From Phymatolithon calcareum (lineage: Eukaryota > Rhodophyta > Florideophyceae > Hapalidiales), in the NCBI GenBank assembly GCA_977006965.1, contig OZ345368.1, positions 2,418,001-2,482,000 on the forward strand: a stretch of DNA of 64,000 nt. Reading direction: 5' to 3'. The notes below the pieces were generated by a model. That model saw only the letters and a program-made list of their open reading frames with translations, did not search any database and was not told the origin of the DNA. How positions within the stretch are numbered: position 1 is the stretch's first letter; the number at the start of each line of letters is the position of its first letter. This document shows positions 10,802-19,878 of this stretch, one piece after another. A program made the position numbers and the translations under genes.

Positions 10802-10930
10802 TTTTTTTTATTGCAATTTTTTAAAGCCCCGCAGTCATACGAATATACGGGTAGAGCTTCCTCAGGTGCTGCCCTCGCTAGGGCGGCTCTACTCTTATGT
10901 CTGGCATTCTATCTGGGACCCTAGCATGTG
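10802..10930 (-). mobile_element. Short 3'-end retrotransposon insertion with 13-bp target duplication
   Basis: On the minus strand it ends in an A-rich run (TTTTTTTTATTGCAA on plus). Its 3' part, AAAGCCCCGCAGTCATACG on plus, is related to the LINE-C 3' end AAAGCCCTACAGACTTCCG. TGTTTCTGCCAAC flanks it at 10789-10801 and 10931-10943. The intact empty site is at 18308-18320 in copy 2, so insertion came after the segment duplicated. Confidence 0.9.
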
Positions 10931-11927
10931 TGTTTCTGCCAACTGTCAAGCTGCTTACCTATTTCCTGACGTAATTAGTTATGCAGTCATTTTGGTGATA
11001 CCTTCTTTGCAACTACTTCCATGGCGTCGTCCATGTGGTTCACAATTAGCATTGCCGACGAGTCTTCCGTCATCCAGTAAATGTTATATCCTAATGTCGC
11101 TCCTCGCCTTACCTCTCTCGATCATCTTGTGCGTGAGTATGCTTCTTCGATCTTCCACTCCAAGTAGCTTGCAGAGCATTTTGAATATTTAAACCCTGCC
11201 CATTGCAATCGAGCCAAAGATTTGGTGGAAGAAGATTCGTCCCAGTTCATGCATGACGTCTTCGATCTCCCTAGCCCACGATATGAGATGCAACATCATG
11301 TTGCACGTCGATGGAAATACATGATGTATTCCCATCGACGTTGTACACATGATGCAATAGACGATGGCGCGTCGCGCTTGTACGCCCTGGTGGTTACATG
11401 TAACATGTTTCATGTAACGTTTGGGCTCCTAAGTTCTGGGTTCGGAGACCTGGGAATCATCTCTCAACGTAGTAGTGGGCCCCGGCGATCAACCCTTTTA
11501 TTCACTTGGACGCGTACTTCGAATGGATGAGCGTCGCACGGTGCGCAAATTACTACTCCAGTAAGTCAACCCAACCACGGATTCATTCTTTATCGATAAC
11601 GTGCCCAGCCGAAAAGTACGAAGAGCTCTTTCAAAAAGTCGCATGAATAGAAATAATGGATACAACTGAGGTATTCGAATCCCTGCTAGCCTCACTAGGG
11701 AAACGCACGATACTATAAAATATATACGAAAAGCTCGCAAAAACCGGCAGCATGACTCTAATCATTCTTGACTTCCAATGCGCATCTGTTGCTCTCTTTC
11801 GTTTGCTACTGGGGGAAAATCAAAAGTTTTTTCTTTAGAAGCCCTCAACGCCGACACACGTCAACACCAGAGCAGCTTCGCATTGCGCTGTAACCCTTCC
11901 GGGGAAGACTACAACGTATCGCCTCTA

Positions 11928-12330
11928 TCATCGTACTATCATCTCATCTTGGATCTCGATTTCTAGCATCATTAATATGTCCATCGCTTGTTTCACTTCC
12001 TCTTCTACTCTGTCATCCATATGTGGTTGCGCTAGGTTGCGTTGAAGGTTTACAGCAGCATCGCTGCTAGTTCGTCGCAGTTGTCGACATACGCAGAGGG
12101 GCTTCGCGGGGGGAAGCGGCCGAACAACTACTTGACTGTCCAAAGCCTGTGTTTCTTTGACATGCTCTGGATTATGGGGTTTTGATTCTTGTTCACATCC
12201 ACAGTGATTTTGCTTTTTTCGACTTTCTCCACCTCACTCCATGGCCGGTAAATTCGCGGTTTCTCCTCCTTGTGGGTGACCTTTCCGTCCGCGGCCCTCT
12301 TGGCTGTGCGAGGTCCTCATCCTTGCCCTC
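11928..12330 (-). CDS. Coding-like segments downstream of GRDP copy 1 (gene model unresolved)
   Basis: Two minus-strand frames look coding. One reads KPRIYRPWSEVEKVEKSK and continues through SKITVDVNKNQNPIIQ. The other, at 11928-12143, reads RPLPPAKPLCVCRQLRRTS and continues to VEEEVKQAMDILMMLEIEI. Farther upstream (12994-13060) the frame LDELRNRSNEQQDRN has heptad-like spacing. Copy 2 keeps all these with partly silent changes. The frames do not join without splicing or frameshifts, and in copy 1 a LINE-C insertion separates the parts. Could be a coiled-coil gene, or 3' exons linked to GRDP. Confidence 0.3.
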
Positions 12331-12381
12331 GTAGTTCTTAATTTCCTCCAGGTCTGTTCGTAATTTGCACACTTCGATATT

Positions 12382-12993
12382 TTTTTCCTTTCAAGTTTAT
12401 TTAAAAGCCCTACAGACTTCCGAAGATATGGGCAAGGCTTCCTCTGATGCTACCTACCTTTGTGTAGTTCACGAAACGTCCACCAGTATGGCGGACGGGA
12501 AAGCTCAGGACTCAAAGTAGTCCTATCTCAGTCCTCTACGGGATTGTTGGTGCTTGGACTCGACCACTCTTTGCCTTGTATTCTGCAGATTAATACAGGC
12601 CTTCTTCGTTCTCCATGCGTTCTATGAGTGTCTTGCTAAATAGTAAGAGCTCATCTAACGCCTTTTCTGTTTCCAGTCGTTTTTCTCCTTCGAGTTCGTA
12701 CCCTGCTAGCGTGCGTTCAAGGGTCTCCATATGCTCTCTGGCTCTGGTGCCGAATTCTTCAGTCATACTTGTTGACACCTGTGGGAATCTTCCACAGGCA
12801 TACTGCAGCGCGAGTTGTCTGTGCTTCACCTTGGGGAACTTGAGGATTGCTGGCAATTCTCTTGTCTTGTCGTATGGTATCTTTCTTTTCCGTTTCGATT
12901 CTAGGCGGTCTCCTTTCATTTCCAGAAATTTCGATCGAAGTGCTTGCGAAGATTAGTTTGTTTGGATATGCTTTACAGCTTCACCGAACGGCT
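12382..12993 (-). mobile_element. 5'-truncated LINE-C insertion with 14-bp target duplication
   Basis: CACACTTCGATATT flanks the element at 12368-12381 and 12994-13007. The undisrupted site is at 19722-19735 in copy 2. The insert ends in poly-A on the minus strand and carries the C-terminal LINE coding piece at 12590-12919 plus about 200 bp of 3' UTR. This is a classic target-primed insertion that postdates the duplication. Confidence 0.95.
12590..12919 (-). pseudogene. C-terminal fragment of LINE-C reverse transcriptase polyprotein
   Basis: 109 residues matching the C-terminal domain shared by the LINEs of this window: KRKIPYD, then KFPKVKHRQLALQYACGRFP, then a final helical ETEKALDELLLFSKTLIE and a stop after ENEEGLY. 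In LINE-A the equivalent text is KARHRQLAIKWAFGRFP and SETEKALDKVLFL. The RT and endonuclease domains are missing through 5' truncation. Confidence 0.85.
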
Positions 12994-13153
12994 CACACTT
13001 CGATATTGCGATCTTGTTGTTCATTACTCCGATTTCTCAACTCGTCAAGCGTATTCTTCGAGCTTCATTTAAGCCTTCTAAAGGATCATGCGGTTTTCTG
13101 ATAGACAATCCTCAATGTTGGTGCAACTTCCATCAAGTTTATTCATGAAACAA

Positions 13154-14788
13154 CTAGCAACCACACCCTCCACCACCACACCCTCCACCCGCACAACCTC
13201 CACCACCACAACCTCCACACCCTCCACCACCAAATCCTCCTCCACCAAATTCTCCTCCACATCCGCCTGCACCGTAGCCGCAAGCTCCAGCTCCACATGC
13301 TCCACCGCCTCCGCCACATCCGCAACCGTCACCAGCATCACCCGCAAATCCACCGCATGCACCTCCGATTCCGACGTAATACGCACTTGAGCCGCAGAAG
13401 CCCATAGCGTACAGTCCACCGCACGCGCCACCCGCCACCTGTCCGCCTCTCGATAGTCTGACAGCCTTCTTAAACTCCTGACGACATTCTTTGTGCATAT
13501 CGAGCGCCTTCTTATCGGCACAATCTGTGCACACCACCTTCTTGACGAATTCCTTCCGCCAATCATCATTCGCGATCACTATATTACTCTTATCGTTCGA
13601 AAACACTCGTGTGTGCTTATCGGACAGCTTGCCCTTGTAGTTCGTATCCCCGTCCTCATACTCCTCGTTGTACGCAGCACGCCATAATTCCACCGTGCGC
13701 AGAAACCCGTTATGCAATTCCCCGCCCCCCTCTCGGTCATCATCCTCTGTGTGATTGATGAATCGTCCGACAAAGTTGTGACAATCCCTGGCATACGCAA
13801 TAGAGGAACGCAAAATATGTGCATGCCACACAAGGTCGATGTCGTACATGGGCACCAAGAACACACCCTTATTCTGCCGCATGAGGGTGAGAAACTTTTT
13901 GTATCGATCAGTACCGCGAAGCAGTGAACTCTCCTCTTCATAATACGAAGAAGTGATATTGTACAAAAACTGCTTTTGTCGTCTGGCAGCTGCCACAAGG
14001 TTGTACTCAATCGGAGCGACCCAACGCGGTCGAATGCCCTCTTCGAACTTAAACAAAGAAATTTTATCACCGTCCTTGAATCTTGGCCACAAATAACTGG
14101 GAAGAAAATTTTTCGTATGCTTAATACACCTCCTTCGTCGAAACAATCGTCTTCCTTCATTCGTTCGCACCGCGCGCGCAAATACCGTCCATTGCAACCG
14201 CGCCGTGACACTTGTACCTTCATTCGCATTCTGCACGCTCACATAGTCAAGACCGTTCGCCATTCTACCTGGTAGCGCGGTACCACCGGCAGGAATCTTG
14301 CTGCCGAACATGGTCATACAATCCTTTTCGTAATCCAGCGGACTGAGTCGATGAAGTGCCCAACAAAACGCGACGTCCAGCGGCGGAATTGGACAGACGG
14401 CGTGAGGGACAGTGTTTTTTCCTAATGGACGAAATGGTGCGAGATACTCCTTCTTCTCCTCAGCGTCGCATCTGAGATTTTTGTAGATTCCGTCACGCTT
14501 CGCACGGTTGTAAATTAGATTCAGCTTCTCGGTCGCAGTTTGAATAAGTGCGTTTGAGCGCTCGAGTGCGACATCGCTTAACTTGATTACACTCGAACAA
14601 TGAAGATAGGCGGCCAGCATTGGCAGGAAAATTTCGGTATAGCGGAAAATCGAAGAGTGCAGCGCGCGCCCTTCCCACAGAGGGACAGAGCAGGAATCCA
14701 CATCGTGCAAGAGGGCGCGGAGCTTCGCCGCGGCGGCGGGGAGAGGAGTGTCCCAGTCCGCCTTCTCTATGGCTTGCTTGGATTCCAT
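13154..14788 (-). CDS. Glycine-rich domain-containing protein (GRDP/DUF1399-like), copy 1
   Basis: A 544-residue intronless ORF. Two motifs identify the GRDP family known from plants and fungi: PPLDVAFCWALHRLSPLDY near residue 135, matching the family's VPPLDVxWxWHxHRL pattern, and YDIDLVWHAHILRSS near residue 325, matching its DIDLxWHxHxL pattern. WRAAYNEEYEDGDTNYKGK follows. The last ~75 residues are almost pure Gly/Cys/Ala repeats (for example CGCGGGGGACGAGACG). Plant members are linked to development and stress, but the biochemical activity is not established. The start is the Met of MESKQAIEK, shared with copy 2. A strong palindrome lies ~92-137 bp upstream. About 15 amino-acid differences separate it from copy 2 outside the tail. 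Confidence 0.9.
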   Translation of the reverse strand: MESKQAIEKADWDTPLPAAAAKLRALLHDVDSCSVPLWEGRALHSSIFRYTEIFLPMLAAYLHCSSVIKLSDVALERSNALIQTATEKLNLIYNRAKRDGIYKNLRCDAEEKKEYLAPFRPLGKNTVPHAVCPIPPLDVAFCWALHRLSPLDYEKDCMTMFGSKIPAGGTALPGRMANGLDYVSVQNANEGTSVTARLQWTVFARAVRTNEGRRLFRRRRCIKHTKNFLPSYLWPRFKDGDKISLFKFEEGIRPRWVAPIEYNLVAAARRQKQFLYNITSSYYEEESSLLRGTDRYKKFLTLMRQNKGVFLVPMYDIDLVWHAHILRSSIAYARDCHNFVGRFINHTEDDDREGGGELHNGFLRTVELWRAAYNEEYEDGDTNYKGKLSDKHTRVFSNDKSNIVIANDDWRKEFVKKVVCTDCADKKALDMHKECRQEFKKAVRLSRGGQVAGGACGGLYAMGFCGSSAYYVGIGGACGGFAGDAGDGCGCGGGGGACGAGACGYGAGGCGGEFGGGGFGGGGCGGCGGGGCAGGGCGGGGCGC

Positions 14789-14879
14789 CTTGACCAGCTT
14801 CTGTGAGTCACATCATGCGATAGTCCTTTTGTCTCTCCCGCAAACTGACGCTGTGTTTTTGATTAAGTTGTACAGTAAA

Positions 14880-14925
14880 GTCATGCGAAAACTTTGAAAT
14901 CATGATTTCAAATATGTCGCATGAC
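14880..14925. promoter_or_regulatory. Interrupted palindrome upstream of GRDP copy 1
   Basis: Outer arms GTCATGCGA and TCGCATGAC enclose the perfect 20-bp palindrome TTTGAAATCATGATTTCAAA. It is kept upstream of GRDP copy 2 (21652-21697) with one change in the inner palindrome. The position suggests a dimeric-factor binding site, but it could equally be a small foldback repeat. Confidence 0.5.
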
Positions 14926-15312
14926 TTTCTGAAACGTTCACGTCTCGGAAAAATTCAGGATGCGGCCAAATTACAAATTGTTGCCTTCGCTTTATTGGCT
15001 GGGGGCTGCGGGAATGTCGATATTTCCCCTCTTGTGAACAAAACCCAAGTCGTAGAAGGCAGAGGGATTTCAATAGCGCTGAAGTATTGAATGCAGAAAG
15101 CCTGCTTCCATTTTTTCCATTTCAATGAACCAAGACGGAATGTAAGTTGCCTCACATAATATAAATTTTTATGAAATGCTGTGTTTTTCAAACGAAACGG
15201 TTTCGGGAACATTATTTTGAATTTTAATTTACAGAATTTACATAAACGATTACGCAATGAAGGGCAAAAGCTTCCCTGACAGAAAAATGTCATTGGGGGA
15301 TCAAATGTTATA

Positions 15313-17102
15313 CAGTCAACCCTCGATAACTGGATGGCTTCGGTCGGGGAGTCAGAAATCCATATATCGAGGATTTTCCAAGAGTGAATTCATATCATAT
15401 CGCAATAGACTACACGTGTAGCTCAGCAGCCCATGTGGCAGACGCAGCCGACGTGTAGTTGCGGCAATCGATGCCGACACACTGCGCGAATCTGCCGAGG
15501 AGCGAGCACGGCGGCGGAAGTGGAGAAGACGTGCAACACCGAGCAGGAAGTCGATTTCCAGAGAATAACTAAAATACCAGCGATATGGCGCTGCCGGCAG
15601 AGCGTCTATAGAGACAATGTCAACGCCCTTAATCAATAGGGACTTTCGCGAGTACCGCGCCACGTGCCATGCGCGGTTACGACATGCTATCGGATTAGCT
15701 GTCAAACGAGCTCGGTGCACTGATCACCGAGCTGCAAAATGTGGCACAATGAACACACAATGACGCCTCGCTACCGGGGGTCGTCTACGGCGAACAATAC
15801 AGGAGTTCTGCAATTTAGATGGGATATCTGAGATCCTAAGTTTTTCCGCCCGCCACTCTGGCGGTGCGTTTTCGTAAACTACACAAAGGTAGGTAGCAAC
15901 TGAGGAAGCCTTGCCCATATCTTCGGAAGTCTGTGGGGCTTTTAAATAAACTTTGCTCAAAAAAACAAACAAAAAAACTGCGCGAATCTGAGAAGCGGAT
16001 GGTGATGCGATAGTATAATTTTCAATAGATGCAATTGTTGACGGCATTAGTCTTGTGGGAACTGTCCGGCCCGGAACTGCAGCATCACTGGAGGATAATG
16101 GTGACACCGATGTATTAGTGTATATCTGCGTAACTGTTGCGCATGCGTACAGTATGAACCAACTGTGGCAGATAAAGTTCTTGAAGCGTGTGTAAGGTTG
16201 GAGAATCTGACGAGCCGTCAGGCGGTATCACGCTTTGGAGCCGCGGTCAGAGTTGGGAATATGGGCACCATTGGCAGCGACAGACTTCACGCAGAGGATG
16301 TAGAGGAGCTAGTCACAGTGGATGATGCAACAATAAGCCCAGAAACGCCTGGAGCGCTTGTCGAAGATGGCGACGGACCGACCGGAAAGTCACGAAAGTA
16401 GATGAAGGCTTCGCGGATAACAGAGATACAGAGGGGCTTGCGCAGGCCCGATGTAGCAGGGATAACTGGTATTCGCATGCTAATTGCCGACATATTTGCT
16501 TACGCTGAAAGCCTGGATTACACAGAAGTGGTTGGTGATGCAATTGTAGAAATTCTTACATTTGCAGTTGTGAATGGGGCGGCAATAACAAGATTGGGGT
16601 TTCCATGACTTCAGAGTGCTGCAGGAGCGCAAGTGCAGCTTTAAAGAGCTGGATCGCTGATGACTTTATCCCCATTCGAAGATTATGTGGTAGCAAAAAT
16701 CGTGTTCTACGGCATTGCCGGGATCGGGATTGCTACCACTATGGAGGGCTGAATGCTGGCGCAGTGTCAACAGTCCTCGTAGACGCGATCGGAAATAAGA
16801 TGAGCATACACTCGAGCACTCTTACCGAGGTCTGGGCGCCAAGGAGATGGAGGGCTGTGCCTTACTACATTCTGTGGACAAGTGGTAACATGCAGAATAT
16901 GCTCCGTGGCATGTACTCAATATTTTATACATTTTTAAGGTATGCGCCGTGCATCGGCAGTCAAGATGTTCTACTAAGTGAGTATTCTGAATATATTAAA
17001 ATTTCGATAAATTTTGGGCTAAACGGCATTCGTGGACGCACGCAAAATTCTAAAAACCGAGGTTATACGCTTAAAGACGATCCAACTATCGAGGATTGAC
17101 TG
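15313..17102. mobile_element. pogo/Tc1-mariner-like DNA transposon between the duplicates
   Basis: The termini are inverted repeats matching at 20 of 23 positions: CAGTCAACCCTCGATAACTG at the left and, on the opposite strand, CAGTCAATCCTCGATAGTTG at the right. TA lies immediately outside each end (15311-15312 and 17103-17104). A CAGT-type terminus with a TA target fits the pogo/Tigger branch. Interior ORFs (16165-16401, 16402-16608, 16605-17099 plus) have no catalytic DDE/D pattern I can recognise, so it is probably defective. A LINE-tailed insertion sits at 15495-15976. The right end coincides with the start of duplication copy 2. Confidence 0.8.
15495..15976 (+). mobile_element. Retroposon with LINE-C-like 3' end inside the pogo-like element
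   Basis: ACTGCGCGAATCTG occurs at 15481-15494 and 15977-15990 as a 14-bp target duplication. The 3' part (about 15795-15976) matches the LINE-C 3' UTR in sense orientation, including GCCCATATCTTCGGAAGTCT, and ends in an A-rich tail. The first ~300 bp do not resemble LINE-C coding sequence, so this may be a SINE that shares the LINE-C tail instead of a simple truncated LINE. Confidence 0.8.
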
Positions 17103-17547
17103 TATCCTACAAATAGAGACAGAGAGAAACAGAGGGAAAACAAAAATAATTGTCACCGTCCTTAGCACTTCTCTCTACACTTTGTGCCGATATGCGGGAC
17201 CATCCTCTGCAGGTAGCGGGACAGCCAGTCAATTAGATCATATGACGGAAAGTGTTTCACTCCGCACGGGAGCAAATGGAGGCATATCATATTGCCTGTG
17301 TAAGTGAAGTGGTACAGGGTCTGAGTGATTGCTCAGACGGTGAAGTTGGCAGTCTTCAGCAGCGGAAAATAGGAGGTTCAAAATTCGAAAATATTTCTAA
17401 ATTTAGTCATTTACCTCTTCGTCGTTTCTCTATATTTTCTGTACAAACGACGTCGTTTAACTATATTTTGTTAAGAAATATAGTGAAACGACGGAGAGGA
17501 ATTATTTCAAACCGAATATATTGGGCTTTTTTGTAAATATACCACTG

Positions 17548-17640
17548 ACGAAGAAGAAGAAAAGTAGATTTTATTTGAAAGTTACAAACGCATCTGCTGA
17601 CGTTTGGGGAAACTTTTCGGGTGCACAGCTGTCAGCAACC
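17548..17640 (-). mobile_element. (CTT)n-tailed retroposon remnant in copy 2
   Basis: Orthologous to 10027-10115, with the same AGTAGATTTTATTTGAAAGT start and an identical GCATCTGCTGACG core. Confidence 0.65.
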
Positions 17641-18103
17641 GCTGAGCAATCGGAAGGGATCTGTTTTTCCACAATTTTTTGATGAGAAGCAGCAAAATCA
17701 CAGGGCATTATCCCGGGGCATCATGATGATCATGATGCGCATTGATTTTGCTGAATGATTCAGACTGAATGACATACGCATTTCGCAGAATGTAAGAATA
17801 CATGTCCATGAAAAGCATACAGCTGTGCTCCCTCTCCACGACTGGATGCCTCAAAAACTGGCATTACATTGTTTCGTAACTTTCTTGTAAGAAACGTGTA
17901 AAACAGCAGTTCATCAAAGAGACGAGGCTTGGTAACGCAAAATAGGAGCATGTTCTGGCGTAAATGCATGCTCGACCATGTGCACTCGGCAAATGTCATG
18001 GAGCGCCCAGTTTAGAAAACAAACAAGATACATTTTAATCCCCAAATATCTCTAATTTCAACTGGATGATGAACCAGTTCAATTAATCGATGGGGCGTGC
18101 GCT

Positions 18104-18319
18104 TTAAGTGATTTCGTTCTCAGTCATAACGATTTTGCGCAAGCTGGACGGACTTCTGCTACTTTGCCCCCGTATCTTTCCTTGAGTTGTGTAGTATTTT
18201 TCGGGGGAAATCGTGTAAGTGCCCATTTGAGAGCTGGCAGTCGGTGTTGTAACCCTGGAAATCGAAGGATTGTTTGAAGGGATGACGGGCAGTTGAGACT
18301 GACTTTCTGTTTCTGCCAA
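18104..18319 (-). CDS. Conserved 71-aa coding-like segment (copy 2)
   Basis: Counterpart of 10585-10800, nearly identical (one Ala-to-Gly change seen near the middle). The 5' side is uninterrupted here. The segment is preceded by TTGACAG, a possible 3' splice site, and farther upstream by GTAAGC and TAACTAATTACGTTAG, which look like donor and branch/acceptor elements. If real, the exon belongs to a gene running from about 18650 to 18104. Confidence 0.35.
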   Translation of the reverse strand: MAETESQSQLPVIPSNNPSISRVTTPTASSQMGTYTISPEKYYTTQGKIRGQSSRSPSSLRKIVMTENEIT

Positions 18320-19279
18320 CTGTCAAGCTGCTTACCTATTTCCTAACGTAATTAGTTATGCAGTCATTTTGGTGATACCTTCTTTGCAACTACTTCCATG
18401 GCGTCGTCCATGTGGTTCACAATTAGCATTGTCGACGAGTCTTCCGTCATCCAGTAAATGTTATATCCTAATGTCGCTCCTCGCCTTACCTCTCTCGATC
18501 ATCTTGTGCGTGAGTATGCTTCTTCGATCTTCCACTCCAAGTAGCTTGCAGAGCATTTTGAATATTTAAACCCTGCCCATTGCAATCGAGCCAAAGATTT
18601 GGTGGAAGAAGATTCGTTCCAGTTCATGTATTACGTCTTCGATCTCCCTAGCCCGTGATATGAGATGCAGCATGTATTCCCATCAGCGTTGTACACATGA
18701 TGCAATAGACGATAGCGCGTCGCGCTTGTACGCCCTGGTGGTTACATGTAACATGTTTCATGAAATGTTTGGGCTCCTAAGTTCTGGGTTCGGTCCATTC
18801 GAGACCCGGGAATCATCTCTCAACGTAGTAGTGGCCCCCGGCGATCAACCCTTTTATTCACTTGGACGCGTACTTCGAATGGATGAGCGTCGCACGGTGC
18901 GCAAATTACTACTCCAGTAAGTCAACCCAATCACGGATTCATTCTTTATCGATAACGTGCCCAGCCGAAAAGTACGAAGAGCTCTTTCAAAAGTCGCATG
19001 AATAGAAATAATGGATACAACTCAGGTATTCGAATACCTGCTAGCCTCACTAGGGAAACGCACGATACTATAAAATATATACGAAAAGCTCGCAAAAACC
19101 GGCAGCATGACTCTAATCATTCTTGGCTTCCAATGCGCATCTGTTGCTCTCTTTCGTTTGTTACTGGGGGAAAATCAAAAGTTTTTACTTTAGAAGCCCC
19201 CAACGCCGACACACGTCAACACGAGAGCAGCTTCGCATTGCGCCGTAACCCTTCCGGGGAAGACTACAACGTATCGTCT

Positions 19280-19800
19280 CTATCATCGCATTATCATCTC
19301 ATCTTGCATCTCGATTTCTAGCATCATTAATATGTCCATCGCTTGTTTCACTTCTTCTTCTACTCTGTCATCCATATGTGGTTGCGCTAGGTTGCGTTGA
19401 AGGTTTACAGCAGCATCGCTGCTAGTTCGTCGTAGTTGTCGACATACGCAGAGGGGCTTCGCGGGGGAAGCGGCCGAACAACTACTTGACTGTCCAAAGC
19501 CTATGTTTTTTTGACATGCTCTGGATTATGGGGTTTTGATTCTCGTTCACATCCACAGTGATTTTGCTTTTTTCGACTTTCTCCACCTCGCTCCATGGCC
19601 GGTAAATTCGCGGTTTCTCCTCCTTATCGGTGACCTTTCCGTCCGCGGCCCTCTTGGCTGTGCGAGGTCCTCATCCTTGCCCTCGTAGTTCTTAATTTCC
19701 TCCAGGTCTGTTCGTTATTTGCACACTTCGATATTGCGATCTTGTTGTTCATCACTCCGACTTCTCAATTCGTCAAGCGTATTCGTCGAGCTTCATTTAA
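19280..19800 (-). CDS. Coding-like segments downstream of GRDP copy 2 (gene model unresolved)
   Basis: Same frames as in copy 1 but without the LINE insertion. The heptad-like stretch (LDELRSRSDEQQDRN) runs directly into VCKLRTDLEEIKNYEGKDED. A frame change then leads into KPRIYRPWSEVEKVEKSK. Differences from copy 1 include silent changes in these frames (AGT/AGC, AAG/AAA, CAC/CAT), a weak sign of past constraint. No start, splice sites or family identified with confidence. Confidence 0.3.
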
Positions 19801-19878
19801 GCCTTCTAAAGGATCATGCGGTTTTCTGACAGACAATCCTCAATGTTGGTGCAACTTCCATCAAGTTTATTCATGAAA

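Larger units (their letters stand above)
9641..15016. repeat. Local segmental duplication, copy 1 (partner 17103-21788)
   Basis: Collinear, highly similar sequence to 17103-21788. Copy 1 is longer mainly because of two retrotransposon insertions (10802-10930 and 12382-12993) absent from copy 2. Copy 2 has small extra segments near 17287, 17322 and 17445, and a 21-bp insertion before the GRDP start. The unit holds one GRDP gene (minus) and coding-like sequence downstream of it. Homology starts exactly at TA 9641 and fades at about 15016. Confidence 0.95.

Noticed and set aside
13088-13390. A Thr/Ser-rich secreted protein on the plus strand (and its twin at 19816-20139)
   Set aside because: It is the antisense of the glycine-rich tail of GRDP; Gly/Cys codons read backwards give Thr/Ser/Pro.
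13579-14229. 216-217 aa minus-strand ORFs in both duplicates (also 20325-20978)
   Set aside because: Frame-shifted shadow of the GRDP coding sequence; conserved only because the real frame is.
15313-17102. Active transposase gene in the pogo-like element
   Set aside because: Internal ORFs are short, broken and lack a recognisable DDE/D pattern or helix-turn-helix.
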